Source: Chlamydiifrater volucris (GTDB lineage: Bacteria > Chlamydiota > Chlamydiia > Chlamydiales > Chlamydiaceae). From it: 64,000 bases of DNA. Below the pieces are notes generated by a model. It was not told the origin of the DNA and made no database searches. It saw nothing but the letters and a program-made list of their open reading frames with translations. This document shows, one piece after another, positions 17,376 to 27,449 of the stretch (position 1 is its first letter; each line of letters opens with the position of its first letter). A program made the position numbers and the translations under genes. The DNA is taken from NCBI RefSeq assembly GCF_902806995.1, contig NZ_LR777654.1, forward strand, positions 1,054,001-1,118,000, given 5' to 3'.

Positions 17376-18407
17376 ATGAAAAAAAGTAAAACTTTATCTT
17401 TTGTTTGTGGCAAAACTCCTCCCTCTTCTCATCTTGCTAATGAAGCAGCAGATCTCGATGAGGAGCTTCTTTCTGAAGCTAATTTTCAATCAGATATAAA
17501 CATTATTTTTCCTCTAAGGTTAGACAAATTTCTCTCATCAATACATCCCGAATACTCCAGGACTTTTTATCAAGAATGCATTACAAAAGGACGAGTCTTT
17601 GTTAATGACCAACAAGAAACGAAACCCAGAAGACAACTTTTCCTTAACGACAGGGTGGTTATTTTCATCCCAGAAGAAAATCCGCTAGATCTTCTTCCTG
17701 AAAAGATCCCTCTAGATATTGTTTATGAAGATGATCTTATTATCATTATCAACAAACCCAGAGGGTTAGTCGTACACCCCGCTCCAGGCCACTACTCAGG
17801 GACCGTTGTTAATGGGTTGCTACATATACTGGGGGAGAGACTACGAGAAGAATTTTCCGAAGAACATTTACGACCAGGGATTGTTCACCGTTTGGATAAA
17901 GACACTTCAGGGTTGCTCATCACAGCTAAAACCAAACAAGCGAAAATGTTGTACAGCAAAATGTTCAAGGAAAAAACTATACAAAAAACATACCTAGCCA
18001 TTTGCGTCGGAACTCCAAGCGAGCAAGTTATTCACACTCAAATAGCTAGGCATCCATCAAGGCGACAAGAAATGACTGTAGTGTCCTCCGGAGGGAAAGA
18101 AGCTGTTACTCATTGTAAACCTATAGCATCCCACAACAATTTAAGTTTAGTACGACTATCTCCAAAGACAGGTCGTACTCATCAACTACGAGTACATCTC
18201 AAATACATACGAGCTCCAATCTTAGGAGATCCTGTCTATGGGAATATTTCTAAAAATCTTAGCGAAGGATTCCAACAACAACTCCTTCATGCTCACTCTC
18301 TTACCTTTATTTGCCCCCTTACTTCCTCTCCAATAACTTTATTTGCGCCCCTTCCCGAAGACATGTCTATGTTAATAAAGAAACAATTTTCTTCCGTTAA
18401 ACTTTAG
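17376..18407 (+). CDS. rluD: Ribosomal large-subunit pseudouridine synthase, RluD family
   Basis: A 343-residue protein with an N-terminal S4 RNA-binding domain (about 46-105, LRLDKFLSSIHPEYSR) and a pseudouridine synthase domain with catalytic Asp174 in HRLDKDTSGLL. RluD modifies helix 69 of 23S rRNA. The first 40 residues are a low-complexity extension not needed for the fold. Start ATG at 17376; no close Shine-Dalgarno is evident. Confidence 0.92.
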   Translation: MKKSKTLSFVCGKTPPSSHLANEAADLDEELLSEANFQSDINIIFPLRLDKFLSSIHPEYSRTFYQECITKGRVFVNDQQETKPRRQLFLNDRVVIFIPEENPLDLLPEKIPLDIVYEDDLIIIINKPRGLVVHPAPGHYSGTVVNGLLHILGERLREEFSEEHLRPGIVHRLDKDTSGLLITAKTKQAKMLYSKMFKEKTIQKTYLAICVGTPSEQVIHTQIARHPSRRQEMTVVSSGGKEAVTHCKPIASHNNLSLVRLSPKTGRTHQLRVHLKYIRAPILGDPVYGNISKNLSEGFQQQLLHAHSLTFICPLTSSPITLFAPLPEDMSMLIKKQFSSVKL

Positions 18408-18576
18408 TTATTTGTCTTTAACCACTTTGTATTTTATTAAAAATCTTAAACAACAAACTTTTTTATTTTGTTAAAAAAACAAACATTTTTTATAAAAAAG
18501 ATTTTATAATTAAATTAGTAATTAAAAATTTTAAATCGATTATTTATTACAGAAGTTGAATTAATAGGATTTTCGA
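18408..18576. other. AT-rich leader before the KH-domain gene
   Basis: A 169-bp spacer made almost entirely of A/T tracts (T6-T7 runs and the partial hairpin CTTTTTTA/TAAAAAAG). It probably contains both the rluD transcript end and the promoter for the next gene, but no single element is convincing. Confidence 0.3.
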
Positions 18577-18816
18577 ATGAAAGATTTTTTAGAATACATC
18601 GTAAAAAACCTCGTTGATAAGCCCGAAGCGGTACACATTAAAGAAATAGAAGGAACAAACACCCTTATCCTGGAGCTTCAAGTTGCACAGCCCGACATCG
18701 GGAAAATCATTGGTAAGGAAGGGAAAACTATCAAAGCCATCCGGTCTCTATTAGTGTCTGTTGCTAGCCGGAATAACCTCAAAGTTTCTCTAGAAATCAT
18801 CGAAGACAGAAGATAA
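18577..18816 (+). CDS. khpA: KH-domain RNA-binding protein KhpA
   Basis: A 79-residue single KH domain with the RNA-binding loop IIGKEGKTIKAIR (GxxG). Size and layout match KhpA (YlqC), a small RNA-binding protein that in Gram-positive bacteria partners KhpB and affects cell division and sRNA use. The chlamydial role is unknown. AGGA about 10 bases upstream can serve as the ribosome site. The tRNA-Arg gene follows on the other strand only 5 bp away. Confidence 0.85.
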   Translation: MKDFLEYIVKNLVDKPEAVHIKEIEGTNTLILELQVAQPDIGKIIGKEGKTIKAIRSLLVSVASRNNLKVSLEIIEDRR

Positions 18817-18821
18817 AAGGC

Positions 18822-18894
18822 CGGACCGAGCAGGATTCGAACCTGCGGCCATCCGCTTAGAAGGCGGATGCTCTATCCACTGAGCTATCGGTCC
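18822..18894 (-). tRNA. tRNA-Arg(TCT)
   Basis: Complete cloverleaf on the minus strand: acceptor GGACCGA/TCGGTCC, D-arm GCTC/GAGC, anticodon stem TCCGC/GCGGA with loop CTTCTAA (anticodon TCT, reads AGA), T-arm with GTTCGAATC. Discriminator G; CCA is not encoded. Confidence 0.96.
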
Positions 18895-19142
18895 AGAGGA
18901 AACCCTCACAAAGGAGAACAGAGGAAAGGGTACATTGCCCGAGATAATAAAGTCAATAATGCTTGCTTAATGTCCCTTTCTTAAGTTCTCTTTTACTCTT
19001 AAAAAGTGAATCTAAAAATTCTTATATTAAATTAGGCATTCCTTGAACTAAAAGAAAAAAATACGTACATTCTCAATCTCGAGAGTGTATTCCTCGTAGA
19101 CAACTCCTCCTTTAACGTTATTTTGGACAAACCGAAAATTTT

Positions 19143-19976
19143 ATGACGTATTTATTTGAAGATTTATGTGATTCCAACAAACTATCTATAATTAGCGGCC
19201 CTTGTGTGATGGAAAGCGCAGAACATGTCCTAGAATGTGCAGCATTTCTAGCAAGCTTGTTTCAAAACTACCCACAGGTAAATTTTATCTTCAAATCAAG
19301 TTACGATAAAGCTAACAGATCTTCTGTACAGTCCTTTAGAGGTATGGGATTGGAAGCCGGGCTAGAAATTATGGCAGAAGTAAAAAGACTTTACCATTTA
19401 CCCGTCTTGACAGATGTACATTCCCCTGAAGAAGCGGAAAAAGCTGCTGAAATCTGCGATGTTATCCAAATCCCTGCCTTCCTTTGCCGGCAAACGGATA
19501 TTCTTCTGGCGGCAGGGAGAAGTAACGTCATCGTTAACATAAAAAAAGGTCAGTTTTTATCCCCTTGGGATATTGAGGGTCCTATAGAAAAAATTCTCTC
19601 CACAGGCAATAACAAAATTATACTTACGGAAAGGGGTTGTTCATTCGGCTATAACAATCTAGTTTCAGATATGCGCTCGATAGCAGTTATGAAAACAACA
19701 GGCTTTCCAGTAATATTTGATGGTACCCACTCCGTACAACTTCCAGGGGCTCTAAAAAGTTCTAGCGGGGGACAGACAGAATTCGTTCCTACACTAACAA
19801 AAGCTGCTCTCGCAGCTGGTGCTAATGGTTTGTTTATTGAATCTCATCCAACACCGGAAACAGCTAAAAGTGATGCGGCTTCCATGCTTTCTTTTTCTCA
19901 GTTGGCTGAACTTTTACCTGTCTGGGAGCAACTTTTTGATTGCATATCTTCTCTGTCTGAGCCAGTAAAACTATGA
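19143..19976 (+). CDS. kdsA: KDO-8-phosphate synthase
   Basis: A 277-residue DAHP-synthase-like barrel. Recognisable motifs are [20 protein letters not shown] and [12 protein letters not shown]. It condenses PEP and arabinose-5-phosphate to KDO-8-P for the chlamydial LPS inner core. The stop overlaps the next start (ATGA), forming a kdsA-lptC-lptB operon as in other Chlamydia. Confidence 0.97.
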   Translation: MTYLFEDLCDSNKLSIISGPCVMESAEHVLECAAFLASLFQNYPQVNFIFKSSYDKANRSSVQSFRGMGLEAGLEIMAEVKRLYHLPVLTDVHSPEEAEKAAEICDVIQIPAFLCRQTDILLAAGRSNVIVNIKKGQFLSPWDIEGPIEKILSTGNNKIILTERGCSFGYNNLVSDMRSIAVMKTTGFPVIFDGTHSVQLPGALKSSSGGQTEFVPTLTKAALAAGANGLFIESHPTPETAKSDAASMLSFSQLAELLPVWEQLFDCISSLSEPVKL

Positions 19977-20461
19977 CAAAGTTCGTATCCTATGGATTAA
20001 TTTGTTTGGGGACGCTCTTGTTAACGATATTTATCACGGGTGTCTCGGTACTTTGCCCAGATAATTTACAAAGAATTTCCTCCTTACCAAACGAGTGGCA
20101 CTCTCCTCCACCTTTTCTAAAAATTAAAAAATTAGGCGTAAAAAAACAAATTACCACAAAATCCTCCGGTCGTTTCTTCTGTAGTATTGATAGATCTTGT
20201 GTAGAACTAAAAGTACATGATGACTTTCGTTGCAGAGAGACTCTCTCTGGACTATCTGGAAGTTTTTATCCTAATGATCCATTAAAAATGGTAAAATTTC
20301 ATGGAAAAAGTGGTGAGTTAACTTATAAAAACTATGAACTGACGTTACATGATTGCCAGTTCAGTCTCTTTGAATCCAATGACCCAACCTCCCTACTCAA
20401 AGAGACAACAACAGGGGCCATGAAAACGATGACTTTATCTCTACTGAAAATGCCTAAGTGA
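19973..20461 (+). CDS. lptC: LptC-like LPS export protein
   Basis: A 162-residue protein with one N-terminal membrane anchor (about 7-28, [19 protein letters not shown]) followed by a beta-rich periplasmic part. It overlaps kdsA by 4 bases and lies 4 bases before lptB. The anchor, small size and place before lptB fit LptC, the bitopic bridge component of the LPS transport complex. Sequence similarity is too low to call by eye alone. Confidence 0.7.
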   Translation: MTKFVSYGLICLGTLLLTIFITGVSVLCPDNLQRISSLPNEWHSPPPFLKIKKLGVKKQITTKSSGRFFCSIDRSCVELKVHDDFRCRETLSGLSGSFYPNDPLKMVKFHGKSGELTYKNYELTLHDCQFSLFESNDPTSLLKETTTGAMKTMTLSLLKMPK

Positions 20462-20465
20462 ACCT

Positions 20466-21188
20466 ATGCCCGTTTTATCAGTCCACAATCTAGTAAAAAA
20501 GTATAATAAGAAGCCCGTTACCAATGATGTTTCTTTCCATGTGAATCCAGGAGAAATTGTCGGGCTCTTAGGGCCAAATGGCGCAGGGAAAACAACAGCC
20601 TTTTACCTAACAGTGGGGCTCATTAGACCGGATTCAGGCTCCATTCTTTTCAAGAATACAAACGTCACAAAAAAAACGATGGATTACCGGGCTAGGTTGG
20701 GTATTGGGTACCTAGCTCAAGAGCCCACTGTATTCAAAGAAATGACAGTTAGAGAAAATCTCACCTGCATTTTGCAAATTATTTACAAGGCTAGTAAGGA
20801 ACAATCTCACCTTCTAGATACTCTCGTAGATGATCTACAGTTAAGCTCTTGTTTACATAAAAAAGCTGGGACTTTGTCTGGGGGAGAAAGACGCCGATTA
20901 GAAATAGCTTGCGTCTTAGCCTTGAACCCTAGTGTTCTTCTTTTAGACGAGCCTTTCGCTAACGTAGACCCATTAGTTATTCAGAATGTCAAATACTTGA
21001 TCACACTGCTATCAAGACGGGGTATCGGCATACTCGTTACAGATCATAACGCCAAAGAGCTATTGTCAATAGCAGATAGATGTTATCTAATCATTGATGG
21101 AAAAATTTTCTTCGAAGGCTCCTCCTCCCAAATGATTGCTAACCCACTTGTCAGACAACACTACTTAGGAGATGCTTTTTCCTACTGA
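20466..21188 (+). CDS. lptB: LPS export ABC transporter ATPase LptB
   Basis: A 240-residue ABC ATPase. Walker A GPNGAGKTT is 36-44, signature LSGGE is 137-141, Walker B VLLLDE is 157-162, and the switch His is in VTDHNAKE. The YLAQEPTVFKEMTVRENL segment is typical of LptB. It powers LPS extraction from the inner membrane. The 3' end overlaps the convergent gene by 7 bp. Confidence 0.96.
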   Translation: MPVLSVHNLVKKYNKKPVTNDVSFHVNPGEIVGLLGPNGAGKTTAFYLTVGLIRPDSGSILFKNTNVTKKTMDYRARLGIGYLAQEPTVFKEMTVRENLTCILQIIYKASKEQSHLLDTLVDDLQLSSCLHKKAGTLSGGERRRLEIACVLALNPSVLLLDEPFANVDPLVIQNVKYLITLLSRRGIGILVTDHNAKELLSIADRCYLIIDGKIFFEGSSSQMIANPLVRQHYLGDAFSY

Positions 21189-21916
21189 TCCTCTATATTC
21201 AACAAAGCATCCACTAAAGCCTCGAATCCATCCTGATCCAACTCAGTGACTCCAGGTTTTATCCCTTCCTCTGCTAATCGGAAAGCCTTCATGGTATTGC
21301 ATATTCTTCCGACCAACCGAACTCCCACACCTTTCAATTCCCAGACATTCACATATTCTCCAAACATTTTCAGGGACAATTCACAAGCTGTAATGATAAA
21401 CAAAAGGCGTTTTCTTGGATTTTCCTTGCGAATACGATAAAAGTATTCCGCGATATACATAAATGTTGGAATGATAATTACTTTATATTTCGACGATCTT
21501 CTCGACAGTACACTGCCTATGGAACACACTTGGCAAGCAGGATTTCTAGGGTCATATGAGCAAGAATCATTAAATCGGCCAAAAGGACAAAACTTAGCCT
21601 TCTGACAATAGGAGAAGCCAATGACCAATAATGTATCATCTTTCTTTGCTTCCCGGATAATTTCTTCTACTGACAAACAATTATAAAAAAATAAATTTCC
21701 TCTCTGAAAAACATTCCTTCTTGGAGTTAGCAAAGCCCAGATCAGTTTACACAAAGCTTTGGGTTCAAACATTATTCTGTACAGCATCTTCCGCCCCCTT
21801 TCAAGGGAAAGCAGATACTTTACTGTCTTCCACCTTAACCACTTCTTCGTGCTTTTCGTAATAAAAGGAACGTTTGGCCTACACACAGATTTTTTATGTT
21901 CTTCGGGGAAACTCAT
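21182..21916 (-). CDS. Cysteine-cluster protein of unknown function
   Basis: A 244-residue basic protein. At about residues 103-135 six cysteines lie close together: C104, C110, C120, C130, C133 and one just before (pattern YCQKAKFCPFG, then SCSYDP, then ACQVC). This suggests a zinc or iron-sulfur site and loosely recalls DUF116-type proteins. Otherwise there is a basic N-terminus, a hydrophobic strand-rich middle (KVIIIPTFMYIAEYFYRI) and an acidic C-terminus. No signal peptide. It is the last gene of a leftward run that begins with DUF582 genes, 41 bp after the 62-residue gene. I do not recognise the family for certain. Confidence 0.7.
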   Translation of the reverse strand: MSFPEEHKKSVCRPNVPFITKSTKKWLRWKTVKYLLSLERGRKMLYRIMFEPKALCKLIWALLTPRRNVFQRGNLFFYNCLSVEEIIREAKKDDTLLVIGFSYCQKAKFCPFGRFNDSCSYDPRNPACQVCSIGSVLSRRSSKYKVIIIPTFMYIAEYFYRIRKENPRKRLLFIITACELSLKMFGEYVNVWELKGVGVRLVGRICNTMKAFRLAEEGIKPGVTELDQDGFEALVDALLNIEDQ

Positions 21917-21957
21917 GATCTGAGACTAAAAAACTTTACCTTGGCTCCCCAGATAGA

Positions 21958-22146
21958 TTAGCAAGATTCAGGAAATTCGTCTTCTGCTAATACTTCCCTA
22001 GCAACATCCTTGATAGTCTTTAATCCTTTGGGAAATCCAACAGAATACAACAGCTGATCAATGTATTGCAACTCAGCAAATAATTGATCATTAACAAATT
22101 CTAACTCTGCTAAACGCTTACTTACCATGGCAAAATCTTTATCCAT
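21958..22146 (-). CDS. Small acidic helical protein, 62 residues
   Basis: A short gene with a strong Shine-Dalgarno (AAGGAG, 6-7 bases before the ATG), which argues it is real. The protein is acidic and helical (AELEFVNDQLFAELQYIDQLL), with one Cys at the end. It lies between a DUF582 effector gene and the Cys-cluster gene on the same strand, with gaps of 48 and 41 bp. Size and charge are compatible with a small T3S chaperone or adaptor, but that is guesswork from context. Confidence 0.68.
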   Translation of the reverse strand: MDKDFAMVSKRLAELEFVNDQLFAELQYIDQLLYSVGFPKGLKTIKDVAREVLAEDEFPESC

Positions 22147-22194
22147 AGAATCTCCTTAATTTCTCATTAAGGAGAGTAGCGACTACCGTGCCAA

Positions 22195-24819
22195 CTATCC
22201 TAGCAAACTACGGACAAGACCCAAATATACTTGATTCAAAATCTGTAGAGAAGTTGTTATCACTGTCCACTCTTGCTGCATACCTGTTAAATGCATTTGT
22301 AAGTTCAATTGGTGATTTTGCCCCATATCAGCAAAAGACTGTTGATCAGATTGAATTAACGCATGTAAGGAAAACATCCCATTGGGAATCGTCTGCCCAG
22401 AAAAACCTGACACAACAGCATCTTCCATGCTTTCCAAATTATTTTGCCACTGAGGATCAGGACCGGAAACTTTAAAGGTCCCTGGTAATTCTGTATCCTC
22501 CGTTTTAGAAACTGTTATCTGACTTAAAAAATTAGATACTGTCACTAGATTATTAGCAATTCCTTGTAACCCAGTGGCATATCCCACCAACATATCTATG
22601 AGTTGTGTTCGTTGGGAGAGAGAAATTTTATCGTCATTGTCTATTATAACCAATTGCCTTTTTATTTCTTCTAAGCCTGCTTCTGTCTTTTGCAAAAATA
22701 GCGTAGCTTGAAGGCGCTCCTCACTTAATTTCCTCTCTGCACTTTCAAAGTTTCCTGGATAAACATTATTGTCCTTTGTCCCCACGGCAGGCTTTTGCCC
22801 AACATAACTAGCAAAATTAAAATACGTTGCAGAATTCACAAAACCAGCTATTGCTTCTAAGATAGCATTGCCCACGGTGGACGCAAAATTGCTGTAATAT
22901 AACTGCGAATAGGAATCATTTAAAAAATCTACCTCTCTTGGCATATAATGATCTATCAATACCGTCGCAACAGCAGAAGGCAGAGCTAGAGCCCGTAACT
23001 CCCCTGTTTTAGCAACCAAGCCGCTTGCGTAAACATTCTTTTCTAAAGAAGATAACTCTTTCAGATTCCCTCTGGATATATTTAATTTGTCCTCTTCTTC
23101 AGTAAGGGCAGTATGCGACAACCCCTTAAATCGAAAGTAATGTTGAGCTATGTGATTTTTCTGAGCCTTAAAAAGTCCGCTCCAATTATTTAAGAAAATT
23201 CCATTGATATTCATTAAAGCAAAATTAATTGTGACCGCGGAACTATCTGTTTTTTGGGAGTAGACTGTGTATTGGTCGCCATTAGGCAGGATTGCTATAC
23301 CATTTCCTACCACCCCCGATGAAGCTCTTCCATTCGTTCCTGAACTTACTTTTATTACTGCGTCCTTAATGACTCTAAACATATTAAACTCGGCTCCAGA
23401 AAACACTTCTGCCCCATTTCTTACGGCTGTATTGACTTCCGTTAATGATATAGAAGGATTTTTAGCTGTGGCATTAGATGCCAAAAAATAAGTCCAAACT
23501 ATCGCCATATACCACGGGAAATCAGCCCCTTCTAAACCTCCCCCCGCAGCACCGCCTCCGGAAACAATTTTTACGCCAGATCTAGGATCTGTTGTGTTAT
23601 ACCGTAAAGAAAAGGCTTCATCGAACGCGTTATTTACTAAACTTTTTTGATTTTCACTTAGGTACGCAAACAGAGAATCTATGGCAAATAATGCTTGTAA
23701 AGCTGCAGAAGCACTACTGGCGGTGAAGTCTGATATACTATTAGTTAGGTTAATGGGGGCAAACAAGCCAAAAAAGGCTGCTGTCTGATTCGATACCTGT
23801 CGAAAAATTTCTAACTGATGCTCTCTGGCAGCTATACTGGCTTCAACAACTTTTTGATAAGTTTCTAAAGACTCCACCTGTTCGTTGTATACCGTCATAA
23901 TCTTTCTGTTATAATCTATTTTGTCTCCTCGAGAAAGCGTGGAACAATTGACAGCTTCAGAAAACTCAAGAGTATATAGCAAAACATTGTCCAAATCTTC
24001 AGAAGAATAGGTTTCTACCTGGTTGTCCAGTGAGAAAATCTTCCTCTCAAGAAAAGTAAATAGACCAGAATCCTCATCATTTAGGCGCTTCTTTATCTCT
24101 GATAAAAGACTCAACAATTCCCTCACTCTAGATCGCGCATATGATTCCTCCAGTAAGGTTATGTTCTCGTACTGTAGTGACAACTCCGACATTAAGGAAA
24201 CCTTGTTAGCTTCATTCAGATTTGATCGACCTATAGCATTCACTATTTCCCAAGAAAGGTTTCTCGTCGTAATCATGTCTTCAATAGTATAGCCAACTTT
24301 TTTGTTTTTTAACCCAGTTGCTGTCTCAAGCAATTTAGAAAAAAGTTCTTCACTGTCCTGTCTTTTTGCAACGCATTTTTGTAAAACTTGAACCAGTCCA
24401 TCTAGGAAAGACCTGGTCAAACATTGTTGGTTATCATCCACTATCTTGTTCGCTTGCTCATCAGAAAGAACTCGAGGAACTTTTACCGGATACCGACCTT
24501 CCTGGAGAGGCTTAAGAGACGATGGTTTTGCGTTAGAACAATACGGAACACAAAACCTCTTCTTTGCTAAAGGAGCAGCGATATTGGAAACAGACAGAGG
24601 AAATTCCTTTTCCTCCTTATTTGCTTCTTGAGTAGAGACTTCTTGACTTCCATCCAAATCACCAAAAATGTGAGTCAATTTGTTAAGAAAATGCTTTTCT
24701 TGCAAAATGGATTCAAATTTTATGGTGTCGCTTAAAAAAGACTGTTTGTTGATTGTGTTTTTTTGAAAAGCAATGGCTATTTCTTTTTTAGGATTAACGA
24801 AAACTGATTTATCAATCAT
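22195..24819 (-). CDS. DUF582-family T3S effector (paralogue A)
   Basis: An 874-residue protein ending in the DUF582 pattern LNLQMHLTGMQQEWTV. In C. trachomatis DUF582 proteins (CT619-CT621, CT711, CT712) are T3S-secreted into the host, and their C-termini bind ESCRT components such as Hrs. The middle (VLIDHYMPREVDFLNDSYSQ, then YFNFASYVGQKPAVG) closely matches the next gene, so the two arose by duplication; the N-terminal 350 residues differ much more. Helical content is high throughout and there is no signal peptide. It sits 28 bp after paralogue B in a shared operon. Confidence 0.9.
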   Translation of the reverse strand: MIDKSVFVNPKKEIAIAFQKNTINKQSFLSDTIKFESILQEKHFLNKLTHIFGDLDGSQEVSTQEANKEEKEFPLSVSNIAAPLAKKRFCVPYCSNAKPSSLKPLQEGRYPVKVPRVLSDEQANKIVDDNQQCLTRSFLDGLVQVLQKCVAKRQDSEELFSKLLETATGLKNKKVGYTIEDMITTRNLSWEIVNAIGRSNLNEANKVSLMSELSLQYENITLLEESYARSRVRELLSLLSEIKKRLNDEDSGLFTFLERKIFSLDNQVETYSSEDLDNVLLYTLEFSEAVNCSTLSRGDKIDYNRKIMTVYNEQVESLETYQKVVEASIAAREHQLEIFRQVSNQTAAFFGLFAPINLTNSISDFTASSASAALQALFAIDSLFAYLSENQKSLVNNAFDEAFSLRYNTTDPRSGVKIVSGGGAAGGGLEGADFPWYMAIVWTYFLASNATAKNPSISLTEVNTAVRNGAEVFSGAEFNMFRVIKDAVIKVSSGTNGRASSGVVGNGIAILPNGDQYTVYSQKTDSSAVTINFALMNINGIFLNNWSGLFKAQKNHIAQHYFRFKGLSHTALTEEEDKLNISRGNLKELSSLEKNVYASGLVAKTGELRALALPSAVATVLIDHYMPREVDFLNDSYSQLYYSNFASTVGNAILEAIAGFVNSATYFNFASYVGQKPAVGTKDNNVYPGNFESAERKLSEERLQATLFLQKTEAGLEEIKRQLVIIDNDDKISLSQRTQLIDMLVGYATGLQGIANNLVTVSNFLSQITVSKTEDTELPGTFKVSGPDPQWQNNLESMEDAVVSGFSGQTIPNGMFSLHALIQSDQQSFADMGQNHQLNLQMHLTGMQQEWTVITTSLQILNQVYLGLVRSLLG

Positions 24820-24847
24820 AATGAACCCAACTGAATAAAAAGTTTTT

Positions 24848-27409
24848 CTATCTTAACAAGCTTCGAGCCAGTCCCAAATAAATTTGATTAAGTACCTGCA
24901 GTGAAGTTGCAACAACGGTCCATTCCTGCTGCATACTTGTCAGGTGCATCTGTAAATTTAACTGGTATGTTTGGCCCATATCGGCAAAGGATTGCTGATC
25001 TGATTGGATTAAAGCTTGAACGTTAAACATGCCTCCTCGAGTTCCTTCACTAGGAAGTCCCGACACAACAGCTTCTTCTAGAGATTTTAAGTTATTTCTC
25101 CAGTCAGTAGGTCCCGTTACTTGAAAAGTTCCAGGTTTCCCCTCCGGAGAAGAAAGACTAATTTGATCCAAAAAATTTGAGATAGTAATCAAGTTAGACG
25201 CGATAGTCCCTAGGCTGGTTTCATAACCAGCTAACAATCCGGTTAAATAAGCTCTTTCCTCTTGAGAGATTTTAGAATCCTCATTAACCAATTTAGTTTG
25301 CGTACTTATGGCCTCTAACCCATCCCGCGTCTGTTTCAACAATTTCTGAGCAGCTTCTTTTTCCGACTTCAGCCTATTTTCTGCACTTTCTTTAGTCCCT
25401 GGGAAAGTATTAGGATCCTTAATTCCAACGACAGGCTGTTGGCCGACGAAGCTAGCAAAGTTGAAAAAAGTTCCTGAATTGATATATCCAGGTATAGCGT
25501 TCAAGATGTCATTGCCAACAGAAGATCCTAAATTGCTATAATAAAGCTTCTTATACAACCCTTCCAAAAAATCAACCTCCTTGGGCATGTAATGATCTAT
25601 TAAAACGGAGGCTATAGAGGAGGGTAATGCCAAGGATTTAAGTTCGCTAATTCTAATTTGAGAATTTTCTTGGTAACTAGAAGATTCTAAATTTTTCAAT
25701 GTCCGATGTTCTTGTTCTGTCTCTTCGAGAGCTTTCGCACTCTCTTCCTGAGAAGTTCCAGCTAATCCTACGAACCTTTTGTATGCTTCTGTTATTTGAC
25801 TTCTCTGATCTTTAGCAGCTTCAGCAAAACTACCTAAGAAAGCTCCTTGTCCCCTATTCATGAATTGAAAATTTATCTCTACAGGATCATTAGTCGTTTT
25901 TTTTAAAAAAAACATTTCCAATGCAGAACTTTGTTTAACATCTTCCGACTTAAGCTTGTAGACTATGAAATGTTTCGCTTCATCACCACTTCCAAATCTT
26001 AAATCTCCTCTAGCAAGCACTATAGATTTGATAGTTTCTATAGCCTTTCCTACCAAGTTTACCCCAAAATTAGTTGTTTTGGATAACTCTCTACAAATAG
26101 CCTCTCCTATTTCTTCTTCCGTTCCTTCAGGATTGGCATCTGTAGCTATCGAAGCTAAAAAATACGCCCAAACACCTCCCAAATAAGGAGACAAATTGCT
26201 TAAACTATCCAACCCATCATTAACAATTTTTTTTTGCTCATTTTTTAAATCTTTAAACAAAGAATTAATCGACAGTAAAACTTGCAGAGCCGAAGAGGCC
26301 TCCAAAGCTGCAAAGGTGTCCAAGTTGCTACTTAAATTGATAGGAGCAAAAATACTAACTAGAATCTCTACCCGATGAATAGCTTCTCGAAACGCACTTA
26401 ATATCTGATTTTCAAGAGCTAGTTCATAATCTCCCAGTTTTTGAAAAATCTTTAAAAGCTCTATTTGATACTCAAAAAGATTTCCTAGGTGTTGGTTATA
26501 TTTTATTTTATCATTTTGTGATAACCTTGAGGAGTTTACCAAATGTGCCAACTCATAAGAACTATTCAAAATAGTGTCTATTTGCTCCTCTGAGTAATCC
26601 TGCGCTAATTGCAGTTCACTCAGTTGTTCAAAGAGTTCGTCAAAAAGTTGAAAATCTTCCTCAGAAAGCGTATCTCTAACTTCCGTTAGAATGAATATCA
26701 TTTTTTCCAATCGCTCTCGAGAGAAAATCTTTTTTAAAGAATTTTCTTGGTTGTAAGTTTTTAACTTTTCTATAAACGAAAGGGTTTCAACTGCAGGTAA
26801 TCCTATTCGACAAATGGTGTTGGCTGTTTGTAAAGAAAGGTTCCAAATATTCAAGATGTCCTGTTGAGAGTAGGGTTCCTCTTTGTTCTGAAGTTCATCA
26901 ACTAGAGAAGTTATTTCTTGCAATTTCTTTAAAAGTTCTTCAGAAGTGGTTTTTGTAGTGCATTCCTCTAAGACAGATTTGTTTGCTTCTAGAGCTTCTC
27001 TCGCTTCGTTTTGAGGAAGTGTTTCTACTAAGTCTTTGAAAAATAACCTTTGAGAATTTTCTGCCCGATTACTCCTAATAGCAGGCAAACAAGAATTTTG
27101 ACTTCTTAAAGAATAATTTAATTTAAATGCTTTTTGAAACTTTTCCGGCAATCTTATTGTTTCAGGAGAATATTGTTCTGAAATAAGTGAATGTGAAAAA
27201 CAACGATCAAAATTATCTTGTTTATTAATTTGATTAGAAAAATCACTTGCTAAATGCAAAATTTTAGTAAGTGCAATCTTTTTCCCAGAAATAATTTCCA
27301 TGGAAGTCAGATTATTAATTCTATAAGATTCTTTAGAAACATTCTTCCTTGTAATTCTTTCAAAACTAAAGTCTTTGTAATTAGAAGAGATTAGGTCGCT
27401 ATTTATCAT
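24848..27409 (-). CDS. DUF582-family T3S effector (paralogue B)
   Basis: An 853-residue protein with the same architecture as its downstream neighbour: a divergent Glu/Gln-rich helical N-terminal half (coiled-coil-like at about 150-330) and a conserved C-terminal half ending LNLQMHLTSMQQEWTV. It is first in the leftward operon. Its start codon lies 11 bp from a perfect 9-bp inverted repeat in the divergent promoter region. Secretion and ESCRT binding are inferred from the family. Confidence 0.9.
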   Translation of the reverse strand: MINSDLISSNYKDFSFERITRKNVSKESYRINNLTSMEIISGKKIALTKILHLASDFSNQINKQDNFDRCFSHSLISEQYSPETIRLPEKFQKAFKLNYSLRSQNSCLPAIRSNRAENSQRLFFKDLVETLPQNEAREALEANKSVLEECTTKTTSEELLKKLQEITSLVDELQNKEEPYSQQDILNIWNLSLQTANTICRIGLPAVETLSFIEKLKTYNQENSLKKIFSRERLEKMIFILTEVRDTLSEEDFQLFDELFEQLSELQLAQDYSEEQIDTILNSSYELAHLVNSSRLSQNDKIKYNQHLGNLFEYQIELLKIFQKLGDYELALENQILSAFREAIHRVEILVSIFAPINLSSNLDTFAALEASSALQVLLSINSLFKDLKNEQKKIVNDGLDSLSNLSPYLGGVWAYFLASIATDANPEGTEEEIGEAICRELSKTTNFGVNLVGKAIETIKSIVLARGDLRFGSGDEAKHFIVYKLKSEDVKQSSALEMFFLKKTTNDPVEINFQFMNRGQGAFLGSFAEAAKDQRSQITEAYKRFVGLAGTSQEESAKALEETEQEHRTLKNLESSSYQENSQIRISELKSLALPSSIASVLIDHYMPKEVDFLEGLYKKLYYSNLGSSVGNDILNAIPGYINSGTFFNFASFVGQQPVVGIKDPNTFPGTKESAENRLKSEKEAAQKLLKQTRDGLEAISTQTKLVNEDSKISQEERAYLTGLLAGYETSLGTIASNLITISNFLDQISLSSPEGKPGTFQVTGPTDWRNNLKSLEEAVVSGLPSEGTRGGMFNVQALIQSDQQSFADMGQTYQLNLQMHLTSMQQEWTVVATSLQVLNQIYLGLARSLLR

Positions 27410-27419
27410 ATATCGCTTT

Positions 27420-27449
27420 AATCATAATCGAATCAAATCAATTATGATT
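27420..27449. promoter_or_regulatory. Dyad between divergent DUF582 genes
   Basis: A perfect 9-bp inverted repeat AATCATAAT/ATTATGATT with a 12-base spacer, so half-site centres are 21 bp apart (two helical turns). It lies in the 133-bp, very A/T-rich spacer between two divergent effector genes and touches the leader of the leftward one. It could be an operator for a dimeric regulator, or an mRNA hairpin near the start codon. Confidence 0.45.
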
